DNA of 6,192 nucleotides, from NCBI GenBank assembly GCA_947573465.1, contig CANPET010000102.1, positions 1 through 6,192 on the forward strand, read 5' to 3'. A program made the translations under genes and the position numbers. The notes beneath the pieces are model-generated. The model saw nothing but the letters and a program-made list of their open reading frames with translations. It was not told where the DNA came from and searched no databases. The stretch is from an uncultured Eubacterium sp. (GTDB lineage: Bacteria > Bacillota > Clostridia > Lachnospirales > Lachnospiraceae). How positions within the stretch are numbered: the first letter of the stretch is position 1; every line of letters begins with the position of its first letter. Positions 1-5,817 of the stretch are shown one piece after another.

Positions 1-281
1 TCACAATCAAACACTCTTGCCGGTCCTTCATGTACCATCATAGAGTCTGCAACTGCGGAACGTTTTACAACAGAGCCGTCTGGTGCAAGATTTCCTTTAA
101 GAACTGCAAGTCCACCTGTCTTGCTGTATGGATTATCCAGTGGTCTGATAACTTCTGGATTTCTATTGATACATCCTTTGATGTTTTCTCCAATGGTTTC
201 ACCTGTTACTGTCATGCAGTCTTCATTTAATAATCCAAGCTCGCTTAACTGATTCATTACTGCATATACGCCGCCTGCTTC
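1..281 (-). pseudogene. ilvD: Continuation of ilvD in a shifted frame, cut by the window edge
   Basis: Read leftward from the GAA at 281-279, this frame is open to the window edge for 93 codons. It begins EAGGVYAVMNQLSELGLL, continues with TVTGETIGENI, then GGLAVLKGNLAPDGSVVK, and reaches MVHEGPARVFDC at the edge. These are the middle-to-C-terminal blocks of dihydroxy-acid dehydratase that should follow the upstream part. The conservation is intact with no further stops, so a single lesion separates the two parts. The simplest reading is an 8-nt deletion in a sequence that once encoded M-E-D-L-N-E-A-G-G. The carboxy-terminal signature with TDGR and the last 150 or so residues would lie outside the window. 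It has no ribosome binding site of its own. It is either a recently inactivated gene or a sequencing or assembly error, and the window cannot tell which. Confidence 0.85.
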
Positions 282-1218
282 ATTCCATATATGTCGGACC
301 TGCTGGTGCAAGATGACATAAGTTTGGTGTTTTTTCACTAATTTCATTTGCCATTGCAATGTCAAAGTCAAATCCAATTTCATGTGCAATTGCTGGTAAA
401 TGAAGCATACTGTTTGTTGAACATCCAAGTGCCATATCTACTGTCAATGCGTTCAATATTGCATCTTTTGTCATAATATCTCTTGGACGAATATCTTTTT
501 TTACTAATTCCATAACTGCCATACCTGCATGTTTTGCAAGCTTTAATCTTTCTGAATAAACTGCCGGAATTGTTCCATTTCCTTTCAGTCCCATACCAAG
601 AGCTTCTGTTAAGCAGTTCATGGAATTGGCTGTATACATTCCTGAACAGGAACCACATGTAGGACAAACCTTTTCCTCAAATTCCTTAACCTGTTCCAAT
701 GTCATTTTTCCTGCAGCATTGGCTCCTACTGCCTCAAACATGGAAGACAGACTTCTCTTCTGCCCCATAACGTGTCCCGCCATCATTGGTCCACCGGAAA
801 CAAAAACAGTTGGAACATTGACTCTTGCAGCTGCCATTAAAAGTCCTGGCACGTTCTTATCACAGTTTGGAATCATAACCAATGCATCAAACTGATGAGC
901 CTTTGCCATACACTCTGTAGAATCTGCAATCAAATCTCTTGTTACAAGAGAATATTTCATTCCCTCATGTCCCATAGCAATACCATCACATACTGCAATA
1001 GCCGGGAACATAATCGGTGTACCACCTGCCATGGCAACACCCATCTTTACTGCCTGAGCAATTTTATCCAGGTTCATATGTCCCGGAACAATTTCATTAT
1101 AAGAACAAACAATACCTACTAATGGTTTTGCAAGTTCTTCTTCAGTCATCCCAAGAGCATTAAATAATGATCTGTGAGGTGCCTGCTGTATACCAGTCTT
1201 TACTGAATCACTTTTCAT
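280..1218 (-). CDS. ilvD: Dihydroxy-acid dehydratase, N-terminal part, ending early at a frameshift
   Basis: IlvD dehydrates 2,3-dihydroxy-3-methylbutyrate and its methylpentanoate homologue to the 2-keto acids that lead to valine, leucine and isoleucine. It is a cytoplasmic Fe-S enzyme. Numbering from the chosen start, the sequence shows a cysteine at about 38 (GIVCSYNEIVPGH), CDGIAMGHEGM near 77-87, the first family signature CDKNVPG at about 119-125 (cluster Cys, Mg ligand Asp, and the Lys known to be carbamylated in homologues), and CPTCGSCSGMYTANSM near 185-200. An ATG at 1233 is in frame, but the GGAGG at 1231-1227 lies inside that extension and is 8 nt from the ATG at 1218, so 1218 is the likelier start. 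The gene follows leuB by 14 nt and is probably cotranscribed with it. The frame stops at TGA 282-280 after ...AGPTYME, far short of the usual 550 or so residues. The family continues with an MEDLxxAGG-type block, and here DL and one more residue are missing. The rest continues in another frame at 281-1. Confidence 0.93.
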   Translation of the reverse strand: MKSDSVKTGIQQAPHRSLFNALGMTEEELAKPLVGIVCSYNEIVPGHMNLDKIAQAVKMGVAMAGGTPIMFPAIAVCDGIAMGHEGMKYSLVTRDLIADSTECMAKAHQFDALVMIPNCDKNVPGLLMAAARVNVPTVFVSGGPMMAGHVMGQKRSLSSMFEAVGANAAGKMTLEQVKEFEEKVCPTCGSCSGMYTANSMNCLTEALGMGLKGNGTIPAVYSERLKLAKHAGMAVMELVKKDIRPRDIMTKDAILNALTVDMALGCSTNSMLHLPAIAHEIGFDFDIAMANEISEKTPNLCHLAPAGPTYME

Positions 1219-1226
1219 CTTGTTTA

Positions 1227-1231
1227 CCTCC
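1227..1231 (-). promoter_or_regulatory. Ribosome binding site that sets the ilvD start
   Basis: GGAGG reads leftward just after the leuB stop, 8 nt before the ATG at 1218. An upstream in-frame ATG at 1233 overlaps the leuB TAA (TAATGG), but its own codons contain this GGAGG and it has no comparable site ahead of it. The true ilvD start is therefore probably 1218. Confidence 0.75.
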
Positions 1232-1232
1232 A

Positions 1233-2315
1233 TTATATGCGATTAACGATTTCGTCTCCCATTTCCTTACATCCGACCAATGTCATTCCATCAGACATAA
1301 TATCGATTGTACGGATACCATCTTCTAATACTTTCTCTACAGCTGCTTCTACTGCATCTGCTTCTTTATCTAAATCAAATGAATATCTAAGCATCATTGC
1401 TGCTGAAAGGATAGTTGCTATTGGATTTGCCTTGTTCTGTCCTGCAATATCAGGAGCAGCACCATGGCTTGGCTCATAAAGACCAAACTTATCTTCTCTA
1501 AGTGATGCTGATGAAAGCATTCCAATAGAGCCGGTTACCATACTGGCTTCATCTGATAAAATATCACCAAACATATTCTCGGTCACAACTACGTCAAACT
1601 GTGCCGGATCTTTTACCAACTGCATTGCGCAATTATCAACTAGCATGTGTGTCAACTTAACCTGCGGATAATCCTTAGCCACTTCATTTACTACCTTATC
1701 CCAAAGTCTTGAACTATCTAAAACATTCGACTTATCAACGCTGATTACTTCTTTGCGTCTCTTCATTGCAATATCAAATGCCTTGATGGCTATTCTTCGA
1801 ATCTCTTCTTCATTATATGTTAATGTATCTGTTGCTGTAAGGACGCCGTTTACTTCCTCAGTCTTTCTTTCTCCAAAGTAGAGACCTCCGGTAAGCTCTC
1901 TTACAATAATCATATCAAATCCTGCTTCCGCCACTTCTTCTTTCAGTGGACAAGCATCTTTTAATTCTTTATAAAGATATGCAGGTCTAAGATTTGCAAA
2001 AAGGTTTAATCCCTTTCTAATTGCAAGCAGTCCAGCTTCAGGTCTAAGGTTCGGTGGCAAATCATACCAACTATCCTTTCCGACGACACCTCCGACGGCT
2101 CCAAGCAGGACAGCATCATTTGCCTTTGCTGTTTCAAGAGCCTCATCTGTTAGCGGAACACCATGTTTATCAATAGAGATACCACCCATGTCCACTTCTG
2201 TGTAATTAAAGCTGTGTCCAAACTTATTTCCGACGACATCCAATACCTTTCTAGCCTCTGCGACTATCTCCGGTCCAATACCATCGCCAGGAATAACTGC
2301 AACATTAAAATTCAT
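1233..2315 (-). CDS. leuB: 3-isopropylmalate dehydrogenase
   Basis: LeuB oxidises and decarboxylates 3-isopropylmalate to 2-ketoisocaproate with NAD+, the third step of leucine synthesis, in the cytoplasm. The 360 residues match the family length. The N-terminus has the VIPGDGIGPEI motif (7-17). Substrate-binding arginines are seen at R100 and R110 (RKGLNLFANLRPA) and R139 (RELTGG), with catalytic Y146 (YFG) and K195 (VDKSNVL), and metal-ligand aspartates D227, D251 and D255. The isocitrate/isopropylmalate dehydrogenase signature NMFGDILSDEASMVTGSIGM is at 247-266, and the NAD-binding segment HGAAPDIAGQNKANP follows at 284-298. GAAGG lies 7 nt before the ATG. It is the first gene of a leftward transcript and precedes ilvD. 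leuA, leuC and leuD, often adjacent in other bacteria, are not in this window. Homoisocitrate or tartrate dehydrogenases are related, but the leuB-like motifs and the ilvD neighbour favour LeuB. Confidence 0.97.
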   Translation of the reverse strand: MNFNVAVIPGDGIGPEIVAEARKVLDVVGNKFGHSFNYTEVDMGGISIDKHGVPLTDEALETAKANDAVLLGAVGGVVGKDSWYDLPPNLRPEAGLLAIRKGLNLFANLRPAYLYKELKDACPLKEEVAEAGFDMIIVRELTGGLYFGERKTEEVNGVLTATDTLTYNEEEIRRIAIKAFDIAMKRRKEVISVDKSNVLDSSRLWDKVVNEVAKDYPQVKLTHMLVDNCAMQLVKDPAQFDVVVTENMFGDILSDEASMVTGSIGMLSSASLREDKFGLYEPSHGAAPDIAGQNKANPIATILSAAMMLRYSFDLDKEADAVEAAVEKVLEDGIRTIDIMSDGMTLVGCKEMGDEIVNRI

Positions 2316-2345
2316 TGTAATTCCTTCTTTCTTTCTAGTTTCATA

Positions 2346-2425
2346 TTAATGTGCATTATTCAGCCATCAGTTCGAATTCGGTACTTCGTACTTTTTTCTC
2401 GCTGAATACAAAAACCCACATTAAC
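2346..2425 (-). promoter_or_regulatory. Structured 5' leader of leuB, family not recognised
   Basis: Transcription from the leuB promoter should start near 2425, giving a leader of about 110 nt. Its first 80 nt can fold. TTAATGTG (2424-2417) pairs with CACATTAA (2353-2346), extendable by a G-U. TATTCAGC (2408-2401) pairs with GCTGAATA (2364-2357). A small inner hairpin GTAC-GAA-GTAC lies at 2391-2381. The two 8-bp helices are separated by an asymmetric internal loop of 8 and 3 nt. The ribosome binding site stays outside the stem and no U-run follows it, so simple attenuation is not obvious. I see no T-box sequence (GGTGGNACCGCG type) and no guanidine/ppGpp-type core. An open frame of 21 codons (2421-2356) runs through the same stretch. 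The pairing is read directly from the sequence; a regulatory function is inference. Confidence 0.45.
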
Positions 2426-2431
2426 TTGTAA

Positions 2432-2460
2432 ATTATAACCCAATTAGTGTTTTTTTTCAA
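2432..2460 (-). promoter_or_regulatory. Sigma-A-type promoter of leuB-ilvD
   Basis: Reading leftward, TTGAAA (2460-2455) is followed after exactly 17 nt by TATAAT (2437-2432). The -35 matches five of six consensus bases and the -10 all six. Transcription would begin near 2425, about 110 nt before the leuB start. This makes leuB the first gene of the operon. Confidence 0.8.
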
Positions 2461-2583
2461 CCTTACAGATATAACTACTTTATTGATAATATTTAACATA
2501 CCAAGATAACAAAGGTGCTCTTTGGTTAAAGAAGTTTTTTATCCACTCTGTTTTGTAAAACTGGCAAATCCATAGAAAATAAA

Positions 2584-2808
2584 AATAAATTACATATATT
2601 TTTTGTCCAATTATCAAAATATACATGTAAAATCTTCTTAGATTTCATAACAAACGATAATAAATTACATGTACTTTTTGTCAAACTACCAAAACATACA
2701 TGTAAAATCTTCTTAGATTTCATAGCAAATAAGAATAAATTACATGTATTTTTTGTCAAACTACCAAAATATATATGTAAAGTGTTTGAAATTCATAACG
2801 ATTAAAAA
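2584..2808. repeat. Tandem array of three 75-bp units with nested palindromes
   Basis: Units start at 2584, 2659 and 2734, each beginning AATAAATTACAT. By hand alignment the first two agree at about 65 of 75 positions, mostly with transitions between them. The third is close for its first 47 or so bases and degenerate after that. About 16 bp before 2584 resemble the end of a unit. Each unit carries 16-nt inverted arms around a 9-nt loop: 2590-2605 with 2615-2630, 2665-2680 with 2690-2705, and 2740-2755 with 2765-2780. The arms consist of a TTACATGTA / TACATGTAA core with T-rich and A-rich inner parts. Units one and two also have a second small stem, AAATCT-TCTT-AGATTT. The function is unknown. 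Confidence 0.85.
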
Positions 2809-2875
2809 CGAATACATCTTCACACCTCTGCAAAGCATTTTTATAATATGAAAAATTCAAATAAATTCCCTATAT

Positions 2876-2927
2876 GATAAAAATAACCATAGATATGAAT
2901 GTCTTTTACCATTACATACCTATGGTT
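2876..2927 (-). terminator. Probable intrinsic terminator of tgt-yajC
   Basis: Reading leftward from yajC, AACCATAG (2927-2920) pairs with CTATGGTT (2892-2885). After one mismatch, four more pairs form inside (TATG with CATA), leaving a 17-nt loop. ATTTTTATC (2884-2876) follows directly. The stem is A+T-rich and the loop is long, so it is weaker than a textbook terminator, but it lies about 75 nt past the yajC stop, in the right orientation. Confidence 0.5.
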
Positions 2928-3000
2928 CATTTACTTTAAATCAATAATTTAACATATACCGTTAATACATGCTAAACTATTCTAACTAAAATATATTTCT

Positions 3001-3300
3001 TTATACATTTGCTTTTTCAACATCTACGATTGCTGCCTTCTGCATTGGAATACGGCAATTTTTATTTCCACCAAATTCTACAATAACTGTATCATCTGTC
3101 ACATCAATAATCATTCCGTAAAATCCACTAGTTGTTAAAACACTGTCACCAATCTCAACGCTTTCCATAAGTGCCTGCTGTTTCTTTTCCTGTTTCTTCT
3201 GTGGTCTGATTGCTATAAAATACATAAATCCTATAATGATTATAACATATACGATTATAACTACCCAACTACCTGCTGCCTGTGTTGCTAAAAGTCCCAT
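3001..3300 (-). CDS. yajC: Preprotein translocase-associated membrane protein YajC
   Basis: YajC is a small inner-membrane protein that associates with SecDF and the SecYEG translocase. Its exact role is modest, and it is dispensable in model species. The 99 residues show the family layout: a short outer N-terminus, one hydrophobic membrane segment at about 12-31 (VVIIVYVIIIIGFMYFIAI), the hallmark RPQKKQEKKQQ positive stretch just after it, then a small cytoplasmic domain with GDSVLTTSGFYGMI (51-64), a VEFGG motif and a C-terminal IVDVE. AGGAGG (3314-3309) lies 8 nt before the ATG and overlaps the tgt stop, with only 12 nt between the genes, so the two are very probably cotranscribed and translationally linked. 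tgt-yajC order is common in bacteria and often continues to secD-secF. Here a probable terminator and then the leu operon follow, so secDF is not directly downstream. Confidence 0.95.
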   Translation of the reverse strand: MGLLATQAAGSWVVIIVYVIIIIGFMYFIAIRPQKKQEKKQQALMESVEIGDSVLTTSGFYGMIIDVTDDTVIVEFGGNKNCRIPMQKAAIVDVEKANV

Positions 3301-3312
3301 TTAAAATTCCTC

Positions 3313-4449
3313 CTATTTCTGGTCGTTCTCTTTAAATCCCTCTAATTTATTAGCTTTATATTCTTCAAAACGTCCTGCTTCTATAGCATCACGAATTTCT
3401 TCCATCATTGTATTATAAAAATATAAATTATGCAAGACACATAAACGCATTCCCAACATTTCTTTTGCCTTTAATAAATGTCTGATATATGCCCTGCTAT
3501 GATATTTACATGCCGGGCACTGACATCCCTCTTCAATCGGTTCTGCATCTGTCTCGTATTTTGCATTAAACAAATTAAGCTTTCCTTTATTAGTATATAC
3601 GTGTCCATGTCGTCCATTTCTTGCAGGATAAACACAGTCAAAGAAATCTACTCCCCGCTCAACTGCTTCTAATATATTTGCAGGTGTTCCCACCCCCATC
3701 AAATATATCGGTTTCTCCTTTGGAAGATGTGGCTCTACCGCTTCAATAATTCGGTACATCTCATCATGGCTTTCTCCAACAGCAAGACCACCAATAGCAA
3801 ATCCATCTAAATCCATTTCAGAAATTGCTTTGGCATGCTCGATACGAATATCATCGTAAACTCCACCCTGATTAATACCAAACAACATCTGCTCCTTATT
3901 GATAGTATCTTCTAAAGTATTCAGTCTATCCATTTCTACTTTACAGCGCTTCAGCCATCTGGTCGTTCTATCTACAGAATTCTTAATATACTCTTTGGAT
4001 GCCACACTGGATGGACATTCATCAAACGCCATGGCAATCGTCGATGCAAGATTTGATTGAATCTGCATACTCTCCTCTGGCCCCATAAATATTTTTCTTC
4101 CATCTATATGCGATCTGAAATGTACGCCTTCTTCTTTAATGCTTCTAAGTCCCGCAAGAGAAAATACCTGAAACCCTCCTGAGTCTGTAAGAATTGGTTT
4201 CTCCCAGTTCATAAACTTATGAATGCCACCCATTTTCTTTACAATGTGATCTCCTGGTCTCACATGTAAATGATAGGTGTTAGACAACTCCACCTGTGTC
4301 TTAATCTGATATAAATCTTCTGCGGCAACAGCCCCTTTAATGGCAGCTGCTGTTCCAACATTCATAAACACCGGTGTCTGTATTTTACCATGTACCGTGG
4401 TGAACTCTCCTCTTTTTGCATTTCCATCTTTTGCTAATACTTTAAACAT
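3313..4449 (-). CDS. tgt: tRNA-guanine transglycosylase (queuosine pathway)
   Basis: Tgt exchanges guanine-34 of the anticodon in tRNAs for Asp, Asn, His and Tyr with a 7-deazaguanine base (preQ1 in most bacteria), a step of queuosine formation in the cytoplasm. The 378 residues match the family. Visible residues are the general acid/base aspartate D89 (LTDSGGFQ), substrate-pocket D143 and C145 (AFDECPSS), GGLAVGE at 220-226, the nucleophile D271 (FFDCVYPARNGRHG), and zinc ligands C309, C311, C314 and H340 in the correct CxCxxC-x25-H spacing. The valine in GGLAVGE is the residue usual in preQ1-using bacterial enzymes; eukaryotic queuine enzymes commonly have glycine there. Two motifs differ from the most familiar forms: MNVGTAAAIKG and YPARNGRHG. 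AGGAG lies 7 nt before the ATG. No queA or preQ1-riboswitch-like sequence is seen upstream. The gene heads a leftward tgt-yajC transcript. Confidence 0.97.
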   Translation of the reverse strand: MFKVLAKDGNAKRGEFTTVHGKIQTPVFMNVGTAAAIKGAVAAEDLYQIKTQVELSNTYHLHVRPGDHIVKKMGGIHKFMNWEKPILTDSGGFQVFSLAGLRSIKEEGVHFRSHIDGRKIFMGPEESMQIQSNLASTIAMAFDECPSSVASKEYIKNSVDRTTRWLKRCKVEMDRLNTLEDTINKEQMLFGINQGGVYDDIRIEHAKAISEMDLDGFAIGGLAVGESHDEMYRIIEAVEPHLPKEKPIYLMGVGTPANILEAVERGVDFFDCVYPARNGRHGHVYTNKGKLNLFNAKYETDAEPIEEGCQCPACKYHSRAYIRHLLKAKEMLGMRLCVLHNLYFYNTMMEEIRDAIEAGRFEEYKANKLEGFKENDQK

Positions 4450-4546
4450 GTCTTGTCTCCTAATTATGGTAATATATGTCCTGCTGACAAGTATAATTTA
4501 TATTACTCATCTCACTTTCTTTTTCATTCCTAAACACATAACTTAT

Positions 4547-4575
4547 ATTCTATTTGATTTAACCCAGTATTGCAA
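4547..4575 (-). promoter_or_regulatory. Candidate promoter of tgt-yajC
   Basis: Reading leftward, TTGCAA (4575-4570), 17 nt, then TAGAAT (4552-4547). The -35 matches four and the -10 five of six consensus bases. It would give a leader of about 90 nt. A second -10-like TATACT closer to the gene has no convincing -35. Confidence 0.45.
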
Positions 4576-4597
4576 GCCCTGTACTCTTTCTTTTTAC

Positions 4598-4626
4598 TTG
4601 AACTTATCCACTTCAATTGATATACT
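4598..4626 (+). promoter_or_regulatory. Candidate promoter of aroC
   Basis: TTGAAC (4598-4603), 17 nt, then TATACT (4621-4626). The -35 matches four and the -10 five of six consensus bases. The start would fall near 4633, about 33 nt before the aroC ATG. It stands back to back with the tgt promoter, the two -35 boxes being 22 bp apart. Confidence 0.6.
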
Positions 4627-4665
4627 GTTAAAGATTAGAAAATCAACATATATAAGGAGGTCGTT

Positions 4666-5766
4666 ATGGCTGGTTCAACTTATGGCAATATTTTTAAAAT
4701 CACCACTTGGGGAGAATCTCATGGCAAAGCATTAGGCGTTGTTGTAGATGGCTGCCCTGCAGGAATAGATTTATGTGAAGAAGATATACAGATATTTTTA
4801 AATAGAAGAAAACCGGGGCAATCCAAATACACAACCCAGAGAAACGAAGACGACAAAGTTGAAATTCTCTCTGGCATCTTTGAAGGAAAAACAACAGGTA
4901 CACCGATTTCTATGATGGTACGCAACAAAGACCATCATTCTGCTGATTATAGCCAGATTGCATCCTACTACAGACCCGGACATGCTGATTATACTTTTGA
5001 TGAAAAATATGGTTTCCGGGATTACCGAGGCGGTGGTCGTTCCTCTGGTAGAGAAACCATCGGACGTGTTGCTGCCGGTGCCATTGCTTCCAAGATTTTA
5101 GAGCAGTTAGGTATTTGTATAACCACTTACTCAAGGGCAATTGGAACTGTAGAGATTGATTATAGCAACTTTAATAAAGAAGAAATTGAAAATAATCCTA
5201 TGTATATGCCTGACAGCAATGCAGCTATTAAAGCCGGAGAATTGTTAAAAGAAAAAATGGCTGAAATGGACTCCGTAGGCGGTGTTATTGAATGTCTTGT
5301 GGACGGAATGCCTATAGGCATTGGTGAACCTGTATTTGATAAATTAGATGCTAATTTATCAAAAGCAATTATGTCCATTGGAGCAATTAAAGGCATTGAA
5401 ATTGGTGATGGTTTTGCTGTCTCCTCTTCTACCGGTTCTACAGATAATGATGGTTTTCAGATGAAAGATGGAAAAATTGCAAAAACAACAAATCATGCCG
5501 GTGGTATTATGGGTGGTATGAGTGATGGTTCACAGATTATCCTTCGTGCTGCCGTAAAGCCTACACCTTCTATTGCTAGGACTCAAAAAACAGTTAACAA
5601 GTCTGGCGAAGACATTGAAATCAATATTAAAGGACGTCATGATCCTATTATCGTTCCAAGAGCTGTTGTAGTTGTAGAATCCATGGTTGCCATTACATTA
5701 GTGGATATGTTGTTCAATGCTATGACATCCAGAATAGATAAAATTGTAGATTTTTGGAAAAAATAA
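4666..5766 (+). CDS. aroC: Chorismate synthase
   Basis: AroC removes phosphate from 5-enolpyruvylshikimate-3-phosphate to give chorismate, the last shikimate-pathway step and the precursor of aromatic amino acids and folate. It needs reduced FMN and is cytoplasmic. The 366 residues fit the family. The first signature WGESHGKALGVVVDG is at 15-29 and includes the catalytic H19. NRRKPGQSK at 46-54 carries the conserved arginine R48. RPGHADYT at 103-110 has the second catalytic histidine, H106. The second signature lies in FRDYRGGGRSSGRETIGRVA (117-136). NHAGGIMGGMSDG is at 276-288, and the C-terminal RHDPIIVPRAVVVVE is at 324-338. AAGGAGG (4654-4660) lies 5 nt before the ATG, which supports this start. 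It is transcribed away from tgt from its own likely promoter. No other shikimate gene is adjacent; the following gene, azlC, lies 51 bp downstream in the same direction with no visible terminator between them. Confidence 0.98.
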   Translation: MAGSTYGNIFKITTWGESHGKALGVVVDGCPAGIDLCEEDIQIFLNRRKPGQSKYTTQRNEDDKVEILSGIFEGKTTGTPISMMVRNKDHHSADYSQIASYYRPGHADYTFDEKYGFRDYRGGGRSSGRETIGRVAAGAIASKILEQLGICITTYSRAIGTVEIDYSNFNKEEIENNPMYMPDSNAAIKAGELLKEKMAEMDSVGGVIECLVDGMPIGIGEPVFDKLDANLSKAIMSIGAIKGIEIGDGFAVSSSTGSTDNDGFQMKDGKIAKTTNHAGGIMGGMSDGSQIILRAAVKPTPSIARTQKTVNKSGEDIEINIKGRHDPIIVPRAVVVVESMVAITLVDMLFNAMTSRIDKIVDFWKK

Positions 5767-5817
5767 TTTTTTATAATATAAATTACTTGAATTAACATAA
5801 GGATGAAACTTAAAACC

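Larger units (their letters stand above)
2316..3000. other. Noncoding region between leuB and yajC, about 685 bp
   Basis: This A+T-rich stretch holds no gene I can support. From left to right it contains the leuB leader and promoter (2316-2460), plain sequence with a weak bulged hairpin near 2508-2527, the 75-bp tandem repeat array (2584-2808), further plain A+T-rich sequence, and a probable terminator for tgt-yajC (2876-2927). The only long frame in it, leftward at 2759-2526, starts with TTG, lacks a ribosome binding site and simply follows the repeats. Confidence 0.8.

Noticed and set aside
30..230. Rightward 66-codon open frame at the left edge
   Set aside because: It is antisense to the conserved downstream part of ilvD, whose reading is clear on the other strand.
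2316..2460. T-box or CodY-box control of leuB
   Set aside because: No T-box antiterminator sequence and no AATTTTCnGAAAATT-like CodY site could be found by eye in the leader or promoter.
2508..2540. Possible rightward terminator: AACAAAG hairpin with CTTTGGTT, then a T-run at about 2534
   Set aside because: The stem needs a bulge, the T-run is 7 nt away from it, and no rightward gene lies upstream.
2526..2759. Leftward 77-codon open frame with a 25-residue internal repeat
   Set aside because: It starts with TTG, has no ribosome binding site, and covers the tandem repeats. It stays open because 75 is a multiple of three and the units lack stops in that frame. The composition is not protein-like.
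2584..2808. CRISPR array
   Set aside because: The repeats are directly adjacent 75-bp units with near-identical content throughout; there are no unique spacers and no cas genes.
4340..4735. Rightward 131-codon open frame overlapping the tgt start and the aroC start
   Set aside because: It is antisense to tgt and out of frame with aroC, has no family resemblance, and spans both promoters.
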